Assembly (NCBI RefSeq): GCF_017591425.1
Contig: NW_024467120.1
Span: forward strand, 5,394,001 to 5,458,000
Source: Ochotona curzoniae
Taxonomy: Eukaryota > Chordata > Mammalia > Lagomorpha > Ochotonidae
Direction: 5' to 3'
Length of the DNA stretch: 64,000 nt
In this document: in pieces, positions 32,705 to 45,090 of the stretch
Numbering within the stretch: the first letter of the stretch is position 1
How the letters are laid out: each line of letters starts with the position of its first letter
Made by a program: the position numbers and the translations under genes
Notes under the pieces: generated by a model
Databases searched by the model: none
Told to the model about the DNA's origin: nothing
What the model saw: the letters and a program-made list of their open reading frames with translations, nothing else

Positions 32705-33060
32705 GTTGTGAGTGATGTCACGTTTTGAACGCTGGTGTTGAATGGACGTTTGTGTTGCCTCAACATTCATATTTTGAAATTCTAACTCCTACCAGACAGT
32801 ATTCGGTGGTGGAGGGGTGATGGGACCCTGAGGGTGGAGCCCTGTCCATGGGTTAGTGCCCCTCTAACGGGAACTCCAGAGCTTCCTTGTTTTTTCCAAG
32901 TCAGGAGACTGAGAAGTGGACCAGGAACCAGGAATCCCTGATCATGAAAAACATGATCTGCTGATCCCTTGGTCTTGGACCATCTAGATTCCCACACTGA
33001 GAGAAATAAGTTACTTTTGTTATAAACTTGCAGGTTTATGGCATTTTGTTGAAATAGTCC
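32705..33060 (+). mobile_element. MaLR (MLT1-like) LTR
   Basis: GAATGGACGTTTGTGTTGCC, CAACATTCATATTTTGAAATTC, GAGGGTGGAGCCCTGTCC, GGTCTTGGACCATCTAG, ACTGAGAGAAATAAG and TTTATGGCATTTTGTTG follow the order of MLT1-class MaLR LTRs in sense orientation. Confidence 0.65.
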
Positions 33061-33107
33061 CTAGGGGTGGAAAAAGAGTGTGGCCAAAATGGGACAGAAA
33101 GGTTAGC

Positions 33108-33318
33108 TTGAGAGCTTGTTCGGAGGTTCTACTCATATACCCTTGACCGAAGACCGGTCCTCTTTTAGCGGGGATGGTCGTCCTCTTCGACCAAGTGCGC
33201 GCTGTGGGAGGGATGCACATGGAGCGGCGAGGGAGGAAGGGGGCACCCGCCTAGCCAGCCAGATCAACCCTGGCGATCAATGGGGTGACAGATGCCGCAG
33301 CCCGATCACCCTCACCTC
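33108..33318 (-). pseudogene. 7SK RNA tailless retropseudogene
   Basis: The minus strand begins at 33318 and matches 7SK RNA from its 5' end: GTGAGGGTGATC, GGCATCTGTCACCCCATTGA, GGCTGGCTAGGCGGGTG, CTCCATGTGCATCCCTCCC, GGTCGAAGAGGACGACC, GGTCTTCGGTCAAGGGTAT, then AACCTCCGAACAAGCTCTC. It stops around the middle of the ~330-nt RNA, with a small internal deletion after GAGTAG. There is no A tail. A perfect 13-bp direct repeat CAGAAAGGTTAGC flanks it (33095-33107 and 33319-33331). 7SK normally inhibits P-TEFb in the nucleus. This copy lacks the 3' half and Pol III terminator, so it is not expected to function. Confidence 0.93.
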
Positions 33319-33331
33319 CAGAAAGGTTAGC

Positions 33332-34574
33332 GTCTGAAGCTGTGAAGCTAGCTGGGCTCTGAAGATGACAGACCCTGACAATGGTAGTCAAATGATGGTG
33401 AAGAGAAAAATTGCAAACAAGTGGTCAGAAAATTCAAGGAATGTAGATGTTGAAACTTTGAGCTTGGCTCATAATCTGTCAGAATATATTCAGAATGGTT
33501 TTCACCAAAACTTTCTTGTATGAAGTACCTTCCGTTACATCATAAAGATATTTAAAATCTCTCCTTTAACTGCTGTTAAGCTCCTTTAGTTTCAAGGTTA
33601 TTATCTAAATTATCCTTTTGCAACAAACAATATTTCTTGCAGACATAAGTTTTCTCTTTGTTAAGTGAACAGGGGACAATTAAGGAAAAAGTTGGCATCA
33701 ATGTGGTGAATAGAGACTATTTATTTATTTATCTATTTATTGCACTCTCCCCTCTTTTCTCCTCCCCTTTTAATCTTTTCTTTTTTTCTCCTTCCTTTTT
33801 AAGCCAGTTAGACATATATTTTAAAATGTTAGGACTACTAAAGACCTTGACAAAGCTGAGTAAAAGAAAAATGGCTTTCCTGCTAGTCGTTGGACAATCT
33901 GCTTTCCATTTGTTGTTCTGCCGTCTTTCTGTATTGTAACTCAGCTGATTGGTGTTAAGTACAAAGCTGTCAGATAGACATTAAGGTGATTCAGACTTTA
34001 AAAAAACCCTCATTTTGGTTCATTCTCATCTCTTCTTCTTTTACCCTAAACCAAGAAGCCAGAAGAGAAGGAAACAGAGAGAAAAAAATGAAAGGACGCC
34101 ACCTTTTGGATCTTTCATAATACATCCATCTTCAAGATTTGTTTTTATGATGATTAAGTTTTGCAAGAATAGAAATGATTTCCCATATGGCCTGACTTGT
34201 CTGTTCCTTTGCATTTTCTCCATTTAACAAAAGTATTATTAATACTTTGTGTTTAGGAAGATTATGAAATGGAGAAAGTCATAGATATGTGTATGAATCA
34301 TATAAAGTTTTACATGACACTGTTCATAAAATTCAATTTTTTTCTCAAACGTGGAGGCTAAGGAAAACAAGAAGGATAAGGATGGAGTAGATTCAATAAA
34401 CAGAAGACAATCTATTTACTTCTGTGACCTAAAAATGCAAAGAAGGAGACTTATGTTTTCGTGGGTGAATTGTGGTTATCCTCGTACTTCTCAATTCTTT
34501 TCTGGGATAAGAGAGCAAATTGACTGTGACAATTATTGCCACATTGGTTATGGTGATGGACTTTTTTTGAAGAG
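33332..34574. other. No gene recognised
   Basis: Unassigned AT-rich DNA; a TTTA-rich stretch lies at 33718-33740. Confidence 0.4.
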
Positions 34575-34990
34575 GTGTACTAGTCCGCTTTCTGTTACTT
34601 TAGCTAAAATGTTTTGAGAGGAGCTTTCCAGAAAGGAAAAGGTTTGTTTTGGCTTACAGGTTAGAGATTCACAGTCCGGGATTGTGTGGTCCCATTATTC
34701 TGACATCTGGTGGAAGATGGCTGTGGTGGAGTGTGTCTGGAAGAGTGATCATGTCATAAGTCAGGAGGCAGAGAGAAGGTAGGCCAAACTCAGCTTCAAC
34801 AGTCAACATTTCCATGAGGATTACCTTCTGAGGGTAAACTCCTGATGACCTAAACACTTCCCACCAGACATCCCTCTCAGACACCTTGGTTAAATCATGT
34901 CTCCATCCTGGATTCATCCAATTAAGACTTCAGAGTTCAAGCATTTGTATGAGTTTGGGGAACCAAGTCTTGCTCAATTGGTAAGATTCT
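34575..34990 (-). mobile_element. MaLR-type LTR remnant, inverted
   Basis: TGTACTAGTCCGCTTTCTG, GGTTTGTTTTGGCTTACAGG, CATCTGGTGGAAGATGGC, CTTCTGAGGGTAAACTCC and GACTTCAGAGTTCAAGC match the order seen at 27495 and 37740. Subfamily uncertain. Confidence 0.5.
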
Positions 34991-36560
34991 GTCCCTAGCT
35001 CCCCAGAATACTTGTTCTTTACACATCCGCTATACAATCATTCCATCCTTAGAAATCTCAGAGTTTTAACTCAGTCTAATGTAGATTAAAAAATTCATAG
35101 TCTCAAAATCTTATCTCTTTTAGGTGTGAAACCCCTGTGCCATCAAAGATCAGTTACATATGTCCCAGACAAATTGGATCAAGGATCTAAATCTTCTACC
35201 CAATAACATGAAATTACTAGAGGAAAACATCAGGGAAAGTCTGTAAGACATTGGTATAGAAAGAGACTTCTTTGAACAGACCCCAGAATCATAGGCAACA
35301 GAAGCAAAATTAGACAAATGTGATTTTAACAAGCTAAGAAACACTCAGTAAAGTGAGACAGCAATTGACAGGATGGGAGAAAAGTTTGCAAACTATGTAA
35401 CTGATAGATGATTAATATCCATGATCTATAAAGGGCTCATGAAACTCACCACCAACAAAACAAATCATTTAGTTAAGCAATGGAAGCCCAGGCTTAGAGT
35501 GATAGCTTTGTGGCTAAAACCTTACCTTGCATACACTGGGATCTTCTGTGGGTGGTGGTTCATGTCCTGGATGTTCCACTTCCCATCCAGCTCCATGCTT
35601 GTGGCCTGTGAAAGCAGTGGAGGATGACCACAGGTTCCTGCACCTGTGTGGGGGACTTGGTAGAAGCTCCTGGCTCCCGACTTCAGTTCCGTTCAACTCT
35701 GGCCTTTGCAACCACTTGGAGAGTAAACTAGCAGATGGATCTTTGTCTCTTCTTCTCTCTATAAATCTGCCCTTCCAATAAAAAAGAAATAAATCTTAAA
35801 AAAAAAAAGAATGGGAAAAGGACAGGAGCAGATGTTTTTCAAATGATAAAATTCAAATGACAAGCAGACACATAAAAAATACTCAGCAAATTAAGTCATC
35901 AGTGACATGCAAATAAAAAGCACAATGAGGTTTCACCTAGCTCCAGTTAAAATAATTATTAAAAAAACAAAATCCAGTGAATGCTTGCAAGGATGTGGGA
36001 GAAAAGACATTTTAATCCAATGTTGGTGTGAATGTAACCATGATGAAAGACAATATGGAAAATTCCTCAGAAATTTAAATATAAAACTACCATTTGACAG
36101 AGCCATCCCAATCCTGTCAGTTTAATCCAAGTGAAATTAACTCAGCAAATGAAAGTGTTATTTAGACTCCATATTTACTACAGCTCAAGTCATAATATTT
36201 TAAAACTCGGTAAGGAAAATATATACTCTATGGAATGCCAGTAACCCTGAAAAACACAAAATCCCATCTTTTGCAACAGAGAGGGTATAATTGGAAACAA
36301 TTTTGCTTGATGAAATAAGTCAGTCCCCAAAAGACACATTTCATGTTTTTTCCCTGATACATGGCAGTTAATATAGAATACAGAAAAATGTCTAAAAATG
36401 AAATGCATATTTTTGATATGATTGTGGTTTTAACTCTTGTTTATACTCCCGTGGAACTGGTCTTCCTGCCTTTGGTTGTTGAATATTATGGTTCATGGTG
36501 AATTAAGCCTATAATTATAGAGAAGATTAAAAGTATGTCTTTGTAAAAGTAAAAGAAAAA
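34991..36560 (+). mobile_element. L1 ORF2 end and 3' UTR, sense, split by a SINE
   Basis: GAACAGACCCCAGAATCATAGG, CATGATCTATAAAGGGCTC, then after the SINE GATGTTTTTCAAATGATAAA, CAAGGATGTGGGAGAAAAG, CAATATGGAAAATTCCTCAG and GATGAAATAAGTCAGTCCCC are decayed L1 ORF2 C-terminal text followed by 3' UTR. Stops and indels break every frame. It is a fossil. Confidence 0.8.
35487..35808 (+). mobile_element. C-SINE inserted in an L1
   Basis: Head GCCCAGGCTTAGAGTGATAG, CACTTCCCATCCAGCTCC, CTTGTGGCCTGTGAAAG and tail CTGCCCTTCCAATAAAAAAG with A run. The L1 text is continuous across it. Confidence 0.88.
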
Positions 36561-36674
36561 AAAAGTAAGGAAGGAAGGAGGGGGCTGAGGGAAAGTGAAG
36601 GGTGAAAGTATGGGTGTTTTCTTAGGCACAGACCTCTGAATTACTTGAAAGCTATTCTCTTCGTCCTCTTTGTA

Positions 36675-36993
36675 AAAAGATTTATTTGTTTTTATTTGTA
36701 AGGCAGGTGTTTTTAGAGAGGGAAGGTCCTTCCATCTGTTGGTTCACTTCCCAAATGGCTGCAAAGACCAGAGCTGAGCTGATCCAAAGCTGGGAGCCAG
36801 ATCTCATGGGTTTCTCACATGGATTCAGGGTCTCAAGGATTTTGGACATTCTCCATTGCTCTCTTAGGCCATAAGCAGAGAGCGAATCAAAATTAGAGCA
36901 GCCAGGACTTGAACTGGTTTCCGTTAAACATAGGATCCCATAGACAGTTTCCCTGAGCAGAGGATTAGTGCGCTGTGCCACCACACTGACCCT
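36675..36993 (-). mobile_element. C-SINE, inverted
   Basis: AAAAAGATTTATTTGTTTTTA, CTTCCCAAATGGCTGCAAAG, CTGATCCAAAGCTGGGAGCC, and head GTGCCACCACACTGACCC. Confidence 0.85.
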
Positions 36994-37373
36994 TGTTCTC
37001 TTTATACTAATTACAAATATATTTAAAGTCAATCAAAGAAGAAACAAATGGTGAGGGAGACAGAATATAGGCATTCTCATTTCAGACAGGGAGACAATAA
37101 AATGACAAATGTTAATAGGGCCAAAACAATACTAATAACCAGCAGGGCTGTTCTGTGTCTGGCATTCTGAGCACTCCGTGAGGGGGTCTAGAATCCCAGG
37201 GACTAGGGCAGGCCTGTTCTTACAGCTTTGCTGGTCTCAATCCATTTTTCAGTTCTCACAAGTTGGAGTCTTATTTCTGCAGCTCCGCTAGGGATTGGCC
37301 TGCTGGGGACTCTCTGTGGCAGCTCTGATTCTATTCCTGGCACCAAGCTTCTCTGTGTTGGCTTTTTTTCAGT

Positions 37374-37703
37374 TTAAAGATTTATTTATTTTTATTGGAA
37401 ATTCAGACATACAGAGAGGAGGAGAGACAGAGAGGAAGATCTTCCGTCGTCTGATTGACTCCCCAAGTGGCTACAACGGCTGGAGCTGAGCCAATCTGAA
37501 GCCAGGAACCAGGAGTTTCTTCTGGGTCTCGCATGAGGGTGTAGGGTCCTAAGGTTTTGGGCCATCCTTGACTGCTTTTTCAGGCTGCAAGCAGAGAGCT
37601 GGATGGGAAGTGGGGCTGCCAGGATACGAACCGGCGTCCATAAGGCATCCTGACGTGTGCAAGGCGAGAATTTCAGCCTCTAGGCTTCTGTGCTAGACCT
37701 AGC
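37374..37703 (-). mobile_element. C-SINE, inverted
   Basis: AAAGATTTATTTATTTTTATT, GAGGAGAGACAGAGAGGAAG, CCCCAAGTGGCTACAACGG, CTGGATGGGAAGTGGGGC and CGAACCGGCGTCCATAAGG, head at the right. Confidence 0.92.
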
Positions 37704-37739
37704 TTTTTGCTAATAGAATTATAACACACAAGAGAAGTT

Positions 37740-38095
37740 TCTTAGGGGAGGAAAGAAAATACATCAGCTTCCAGTTTGGAGTTCACAGTTCAGTGGTAGA
37801 GAGCCCCTGCTTTGTGTTGAAGCATGGCTGTCAGTGGCAGAGCACAGAGTGATTCAGGAAGCAGAGAGCGAGAAGTTAGGGTGAATTTAGCTTGTAAAAT
37901 GAATCCTTTTGCAAGAACCACCTTCTGAGAAAAAAAATCGCCAATGACCTGAAGAACTCCCAGCAGCTACACCTCCCAGTGCCATCATTAGATCAAGCTT
38001 CTCCATTTGCGCATCAGCCTTGAACACTAAGACGTCAGAGTTCAAGCATGCACACGAGTTCGAGCATCAGGTCTTGCTCGGTCCATAACAACAAG
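37740..38095 (-). mobile_element. MaLR-type LTR remnant, inverted
   Basis: GGAGTTCACAGTTCAG, CCACCTTCTGAGAAAAAAAATC, CACCTCCCAGTGCCATC and GACGTCAGAGTTCAAGC share order and wording with 34575-34990. The left end is approximate. Confidence 0.45.
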
Positions 38096-39689
38096 CATGT
38101 GAGCTTTTCTTTGCTATTCATGTGCTGCCTCTTGGAGGTGTGTGTGTTCTACTGAAGAGCACAGCCTTGAATTCAGGGTTTAGTCAGGTGCATTTAAACG
38201 CTCAACATTTATCATACTACACCAACTGTCTTTTTTGCAGTACCTTCTCCTGTTTCTAATATTCTTTCATAAACCTGTACAAAATCTCTTGGTGAGGTGC
38301 TTCCTGAAGACTTTTCTCTTCTGCAGCATGCTCCATGCTTCACAACTTCATTTCTACCTTTCATGACCAAGTCAATTCCCTGGGCTCAGTGCATTGCTTA
38401 TATGTTAAGTATCTACTCTGCATTACCATATCGTTATGTTCCACAGCTTAAAGAACTCATTCTTTAATTCCAAAGTTTAGCTCCATAAACAATAGAAAAT
38501 TGAATAACTTGCTTAATAGTCGGAAATCAGTCAAGTGAAGATATATGGCATGGCAGCAAAGTGGCCAAAGCTGCAAATGCCCCTTGAATCACATCACCTA
38601 GGAATAATTTTATTAGTTAAAGGGATCTATATGGAGTAGATAGAGAAAGATTAATGGAGTCCAAATGCAATAGCATCTTGAGAGCAAGGGTTAGTGCTTT
38701 ATTTTCCTATTGAATAACTTGCTTAATATTTGGAAATCAGTAAAATGAAGATGTATGGCATTGCAGAGCAGTGGCCAAACCTGCAAACGCCCCTTGAATG
38801 ACTGAGTTTCTCCAAAGGTGTTGAAAGTTTTCAACTCCTGATTGCTTTCTATTTATGGGAACTTTTGCAGAAGCCAAGGTCAAGCATATTCCGAGGTTTT
38901 ATCCCAGTGGAGTCCCTGTAAGAACTGTGTGAAGTTCAAGATGGATCCAGTGATGTTAACCTGACCATGAGTCTTTGGGTCATTGTTTCTGTAGTTTGGG
39001 AAAGGACACCAGGCTAACATTTTGGAAATGCTTAGAGCCTCTGTAATTGTAGTAGCTTTACAGTGACACGAAGAATCAGACTTTCTTTCTGTAAGCCATT
39101 TCCCAAGAATTAGATGTGATATTTCTGTTCCCTCTGGAAGACCTGTTAGCCTGCCACTCTGTTTTTTTTCAACTAAATTTGATTTTTGAGGGACTTAATC
39201 TCATTCCCTATCACAACATTATTTTTCATAACAGCAGGAAGGAATTTGATAAACTCTTCTAGTGCCTTATATTTGTGAATCTAATTCCCACTCTGTCGAA
39301 AAGTGCCTCTGCTGGGGAGCGAAACCAGATGCACCGAGTTGTTCAAGTCTTAAATGTCTCCAGCTTGTTAAAGCAATTGCATTAAAATCTTAATAAATAT
39401 GGTTGCTGACTTTCTCACTCCTTTTGGGTTCCTGCTATAGCAACACTATTTACACTTGAGCTTTTGCCACATCTGGTTAGAACTCAATACTTTCCATCCC
39501 TCCACCCCATGTTTTGAGTTACTGTATCCCTCAAGATTTCTATTCTATACATCAAACTTCCAGTAATCCCATTCTGTGTTTTGAAATAGAGTGGTACGGT
39601 GGGAGAGCTTGGGAATTGGTTCTGGAAGTACCTGAGTATGCTTCTGGTGTTTGCTGAATAAATGGCTTTGGATATTTTAACTTTTTTTT
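38096..39689. other. No gene recognised
   Basis: Unassigned except for a 91-bp direct duplication described separately. Confidence 0.4.
38499..38799 (+). repeat. 91-bp direct repeat, 210 bp apart
   Basis: 38499-38589 and 38709-38799 both begin ATTGAATAACTTGCTTAATA and end CCCCTTGAAT. They run in step without gaps and differ at roughly a tenth of positions. This points to an old local duplication. Confidence 0.9.
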
Positions 39690-40017
39690 TTTAATGATTT
39701 ATTTCATTTGAAAATCAGTTACAGAGGTGAGAAAGGGAGAGACACACAAAGAGAGAGATCTTCCATCCACTGAACCTCCCCAAATGGTGGTGATAGCCAA
39801 AGCTGGACTGGTCCAAAGCTGGGAGCCAAGAGCTTTTTCTGGATCTTCCACAGGGATGTGGGGGCTCAAGGACTTGAGCCATCCTCTGCTGCTTTCTCAT
39901 GCCATAAAGAAGGAGTTGGATGGGAAGTGGAACAGCTAGGACACGAACTGGTGCCCATATTGGATTCTGGCCCTGCAGGAAGGCATTAGCCAGTTGAACC
40001 ATCATGCAGGCCCTGTG
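39690..40017 (-). mobile_element. C-SINE, inverted
   Basis: TTAATGATTTATTTCATTTG, CTCCCCAAATGGTGGTGATAG, CTTTCTCATGCCATAAAG and a head ending CATCATGCAGGCCCTG. Confidence 0.82.
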
Positions 40018-40135
40018 TGTCTTAGCTCTTCTCACAGTTTCTTTAATCTTACATTGAATTGTTAGGATTCGATAAAATAGCCCAGACATATGAGTGCATA
40101 TGAGAGTACTCACTCTACTATGTTTACATTTTTCT

Positions 40136-40442
40136 TTTTTTTTAAGATTTATTTATTTTTATTACAAAGGCAGATATACAGAGAGGAGGAGAGATAGAGA
40201 GAAATATCTTCTGTCTGATGATTCACTCCCCGAGCAGCTGCAATAGCTGGAACTGTACTGATCCGAAGCCAGGAGCCAGCAACCTCCTCCAGGTCTCCCA
40301 CACGGGTGCAGGGTCCCAAAGCATGGGGCCATCTTTGACTGCTTTCCAAGGCCACAAGCAGGGAGCTGGATGGGAAGTGGGGCTTCCAGGATTAGAACCG
40401 GTGACCATATGGGATCCCGGCGCGTTCAAGGCCAGCAAGTCC
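40136..40442 (-). mobile_element. C-SINE, inverted
   Basis: TTTTTAAGATTTATTTATTTT, GATCCGAAGCCAGGAGCC, CCAGGTCTCCCACACGGG and GGATCCCGGCGCGTTCAAGG. Well conserved; the last part of the tRNA head is missing or changed. Confidence 0.9.
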
Positions 40443-40574
40443 AGCATCCTATTATCAAGATATCTTTAATGGTTTCCTTGGGAGTTCTTCTTTTGTTCAG
40501 AAGTATAGATGGATGCTACACTCTATTTTCATTTCTCAGTATGCTAGTCTCTCTTCATAGATCTTCTAAATGAA

Positions 40575-41567
40575 TATATGTATATAGATGCTTGCCTATA
40601 TATCTTGTATTTTGCATGAAGGTTGTCTTACATCAGAGAGAACATATAATACTTGTCCTTTTGGGATTGTCTTACTTCACTGAGCATAATGATCTGTAGA
40701 TGGGACCATTTGGTTGCAAATGGTACAATTTCATTCTTTTTAATAGCTGAGTAGTATTTCATGAAGTAGATGTACCACAGTTTCTTTACCAACTCCTCTT
40801 TTGATGGGCATCTGGGTTGCTTCCATATCTTTGCTATTAGAGATTGTGCTGCTGTAAATACAGGATTACAAGTCACTTTACCACATGCAGATTTCATTTC
40901 CTTTGGATATATTCCCAGAATTGTAATTGCTGGGTCATATAGTAGGTCATTTTAATTTCTCTCAGCACTCTTCATACTGACTTCCATAATGACTGCACTA
41001 GTCTACACTAACAGTAAAGTAGGGTATCTTTCTCCTGCTTCCATGCCAGCAGGTGTTGTTAGTGGAGTTCTGAATATAGGATAATCTCATTGGATTTAGG
41101 CAGAATCTCAAATGTGGTTTTTATTTGTATTTACCTGATAGCTAGGGAGCAAGAGCATTTTTTTCATGTCTATTAACCATTTGAATTTGTTCTTTTGAAA
41201 AATGTCTGTTCATTTCCTTCCTTCATTTATTCCCAGGGTTCTTTGATTTGCTGTCATTGAGTCTCTTACACTCTTTGTAAATTCTGGGTGTTAGTCTCCT
41301 ATCTGTTGTGTAGTGTGTGAAATTTTTTTTCCAAATCTGTTGCTTCTTCACTCTGTTGATTGTTTCGTTTGCTGTACAGAAGCTTCTTAGTTTGACGTAT
41401 CCCCATCGGTTTTGGTTTTGATTGCCTGTGCTTTCAGTGACTTTTCTAAGAAGTTTTTACCAGTGTCTGTATCTTGTAAAGTGCGTCTTACATCTTCCTT
41501 TAATAGTTTGATGGTTTCCTGGTGAGGATTTAGGTTCTTGATCCATTAAGAGCTGATTAAAACTATG
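40575..41567 (-). mobile_element. L1 ORF2 3' half, antisense
   Basis: Reverse-complement ORF2 text: ATAGCTGAGTAGTATTTCATG, GATGGGCATCTGGGTTGC, GGATATATTCCCAGAATTG, GACTGCACTAGTCTACAC, TCTCCTATCTGTTGTGTAG and ATCCCCATCGGTTTTGG. Decayed, with no intact frame. Confidence 0.85.
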
Positions 41568-41897
41568 ATTTATTTTTTCATTTTTATTGCAAAGTCAAAT
41601 ATACATAGAGGAGTAGAGATAGAGACCAAGGAAGATCTTCCATCCGTTGATTCACTTCCCAAGTGACTGCAAAGGCTGGTGCTGTGTTGATCCGAAGCCA
41701 GGAGCCAGGAACTTTCTCCAGTTCTCCCATGTGGGTTCAGAGTCCCAAGGCTTTGGGCTGTCCTCAACTGCTTTCCCAGGCCACAAGCGGGTGAGCTGGA
41801 TGGGAAGCGGAGCTGCTGGGAATAAAACTGGAATCTATATGGAATCCCAGTATGTTCAGGGTGAGGATCGTAGCTGCTAGGCCACTGCACCAGGCTC
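41568..41897 (-). mobile_element. C-SINE between two L1 blocks
   Basis: TGATTTATTTTTTCATTTTTA, GAAGATCTTCCATCCGTTG, GATCCGAAGCCAGGAGCCAG and a head ending CTGCACCAGGCTC. Confidence 0.88.
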
Positions 41898-44660
41898 AGA
41901 AATTTGTTTCTTGGTACTTCTCCATTACATCATTTATTTATGAGATTGTAAGTGTATACTTGGATGCCTATGTACCATTTTGTTTTGAATTTTGGATGAA
42001 AGTTGTCTCATTCCAGAGAATATGTGATATTTGTCCTGTTGGAATTACCTTATTCCACAGAGCATAATGATTTTCAGTTCATACCACTTTGTGGTAAATG
42101 GCAGCATTTCATCCTTTTTAATGGCTGAGTAGTATTCCCCAGGTTAAATGCACTACAGTTCCTTTATCCAATCTTCTTTCGATAGACATCTTGGCTTTTC
42201 CCATATCTTTCCTACTCGAGATTGTGCTGTAGTGAAGATAGAAAAGCAGGTTGCTTTCTCACATGTAGCTATCATTTTTTTTGGATATGAGGGGTGGGAT
42301 TGCTGGGTCATATGATAGATTCATTTTCAGTTCTCTTAGCACCCTCCATCCTGACTTCCAGAGTGGCTGTACAAGTCTACAATCCTATCAGCAATGGGTA
42401 TCTTTCTGCTATATCGTCACCAGCAGGTGTTGCTAGTAGATTTCTGTATCTGGGCAGTTCTTGCTGCCTCATTAATTGTCTCATGATTCAATTTTGGTAG
42501 ATTGTGTGTGTCCAAAAATCTATCCATTTCTCAAACATCTTCTGATTTGTTGGCATATAGTTGCTTGTAGTAGCTCCTGATTGTTCTGTGTATGTCGGAG
42601 GCTTCCCTTTTTTATTCCTTATGTTCCGTTTTTATCTCTGATTCTATTGATTTGTGTTCTCTCCCTCTTTTTTTTTTTGATCAGATGGGCTAGTTGAGTA
42701 TCTATTCCTTTTATTTTCTCAAAGAACCACCTCTTTGTTTCATTGATTTTGTGTTTTGTTCTTTTGGTCCCTATTTGGTTTATTTCTTCTCTTATTTTGA
42801 TTCTTTCTTTTTGTTTGGTTGATCTTGGGATTCTTCTGTTATTGTTTTTCTAGTTCCTTCAGATGTATGAATAGGTCCTTTACCTGGTAACTTTCCTGTT
42901 TCCTGACATAGGTGCTAACTGCAGTAAATTCGCCTCTTAATATTGCCTTGGTGACATCTTACAGTTTTTGGTATGTGGTATTGATCGTCATTCAGTTCAA
43001 GGAATTTTTAAATTTTCTTGTTTGATTTATTCTCTAATTCATTGTTCCTTTCATAGCATATTGTTCAGCTTCCATGTATTTGCACTTTTTTTAAAAAGTT
43101 TTTTTTTAACTTGCCTGTCACTGGTTTCATTCCGTGGTGTGAGACGATGCATGGGATGATTTTAATTTTTTTGTTTGTTTGTTTCATGACCTAGATTGTA
43201 ATCAATCCTGGAGAAGGTTCCATGTACAGATGAGGAAAATGTATAATCGGGCTCTGTGGAATGCAAGATTCTGTAGATATTAGTTAGACCCATTTGTTTT
43301 ATTGTCCGGGTGAGCTCTGCCTTATGGATCTGTCGGTTGATTGTAGTGGGGTGGGTCTCCCATTCCTATTATCTTGAGGTCTATATCTCCCATGAGGTTT
43401 GTCAAGAATTCCTTTATGTAGCTAGATGCCCTGGAATTTAGTTTCATTCTCATTATTCCTTCTGGATGGATAGATTCCTTGATCATTTCGTGGTGTTCAT
43501 CTTTGTTTCTTTTAATGCCTTCCACATTGATGTTTATATCATCTGATATTCAAGTAACTACACCAGTCCATTTTCTTTTTCATTAGCATAAAATATCATT
43601 TTCTATCCTTTCACTTTCAGCTTCCATTTGTTTTTGGTGGTGAGATGTTTCTCTTGTAGGCAATAGAGGGATAGGTCCTATTTTTGGATTCAGTTTGCTA
43701 ATCTATGTCTGTTCTTCGGTAAGTTTAAGCCATTTGTGTTTGGAGTTAATACTGGTCCTGTCACTTTCGCATTGGGCTTCTCATGGTCTGATTTTGGTTT
43801 CTTTTGTGGTTTTATTGGGTAAATCTACACCAATCTATCATTGGGAGTGGCTAGTTTCATTTTTTTTTTCTGTTCTTCAGCATGCTTTTGAGTCTAATTG
43901 GTGTTCTGCTATATGTTATCTGATTCTTTGTGTGTGCCTCTTTTAGTATCTCTTCATTGTGTGTAATTGAAAGGAGCTTAATAATGATGTGTTGAGGTGA
44001 TGACTGTTTTGGTTCAAATTTGTTCGGGAAAGTCTGCTTTTCCTGTATCTAGTTTATCTTAATGTTCCTAGTGTTTGCGAGGTCTTGTTTTTTTTTTTTT
44101 TTTCCTCCTTTGTGATACATTCCTTAAATTCTTGCTGTCTCTGAAGATTTTTAAATTTTTGTTTTTAATTTCTTGTCTGGGAGATCCTCCATGTCTTCAT
44201 CCTGTAACTGAGATGGTCTTTTGCTCGTGTTTGAGGGACGCACTGGTTCCCTCATTTGTGTTGGTTTTGGTTCTTCTGTTACCCTTGACCATTGACTTTC
44301 AGATCTGTGTGTTTTCTCTTCAGGCATTCTTCTATACATTGTGCCTGTCACTCCCAGATTTGAGGTTAGATTTTACTTCTCCTGTTCTGTAGCCACTTTC
44401 CTGTTTGTTCTTCATCTGGGATGATGCCTGGGCTTTTGTGCTGGTCGCTCTGGGGGTTTCAGCCTGACTCCCATTCTTTGGTCCCATCTTAGTCTAGGTA
44501 GTCAGTGCCTTCCTGGCTGCCTCTCTTAGCTCTGTGCATTCCCATGTGCACTCTGTCTTTCACTCGGGGCTTTGATGCACCTGGCAGAGCTGGGAGGTTT
44601 CTGTTGCTACTTTAAATTGCATTGTTTCTCTTGGAGTTTTTTCTTGCAGTACCCTAGTTG
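41898..44660 (-). mobile_element. Second L1, antisense, internally deleted
   Basis: ORF2 C-terminal text restarts (TTTTTAATGGCTGAGTAGTATTCC, GAGATTGTGCTGTAGTG), then jumps near 42480 to an upstream ORF2 region (CTCAAAGAACCACCTCTTTG, AATATTGCCTTGGTGACATC), and continues toward the 5' end (GAGATCCTCCATGTCTTC region near 44180). Text to about 44930 may be its 5' UTR. Repetition of the 3' region shows it is a separate insertion from 40575-41567. Confidence 0.78.
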
Positions 44661-45009
44661 GTAATTGGGTAACTGTTACCGTTGGACAAATGAATCCTTC
44701 TTTATTTACTCAAGCCATCTTTGGATGAGTAGAGATTTCTTGGGAATAGATGCCTTCCCTTCCTTTCCTTTGGAAGGTGAGGAGAGCAAGGAAATCTTTG
44801 GACTTCAAAGCAGACTTTCCTTTATTTGTTGCTACCTATTGGCAGACTCCCCTGCCATGCTTCTGTGACTTTTACCAAGGCGCTGGGCACATTGCAAGGT
44901 CACTGCTTTCCTGGTGTTGTGGATATCAAGACAGGGGCTAAGGCAGGCACCAGGGTGGCCATGGAGCCACAGAGCTGCATGCTCAATCAAGTACATCCCA
45001 TTCTATCTC

Positions 45010-45090
45010 ACCCCACCTGTTCTTCCTCTCTGTCTCTCTTCCTCGCTGTATATCTGGTTTTTCAATAAAAATAAATAAATATTTATTAAA
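45010..45090 (+). mobile_element. C-SINE 3' fragment
   Basis: TTCTTCCTCTCTGTCTCTC, CGCTGTATATCTGGTTTTTC and AATAAAAATAAATAAATA are the pyrimidine tract and tail of a C-SINE. Upstream parts are lost or unrecognisable. Confidence 0.75.

Noticed and set aside
40575..44660. Possible intact L1 encoding reverse transcriptase
   Set aside because: Two separate antisense fragments with a SINE between them, an internal deletion near 42480 and many stops. Neither can encode a working protein.
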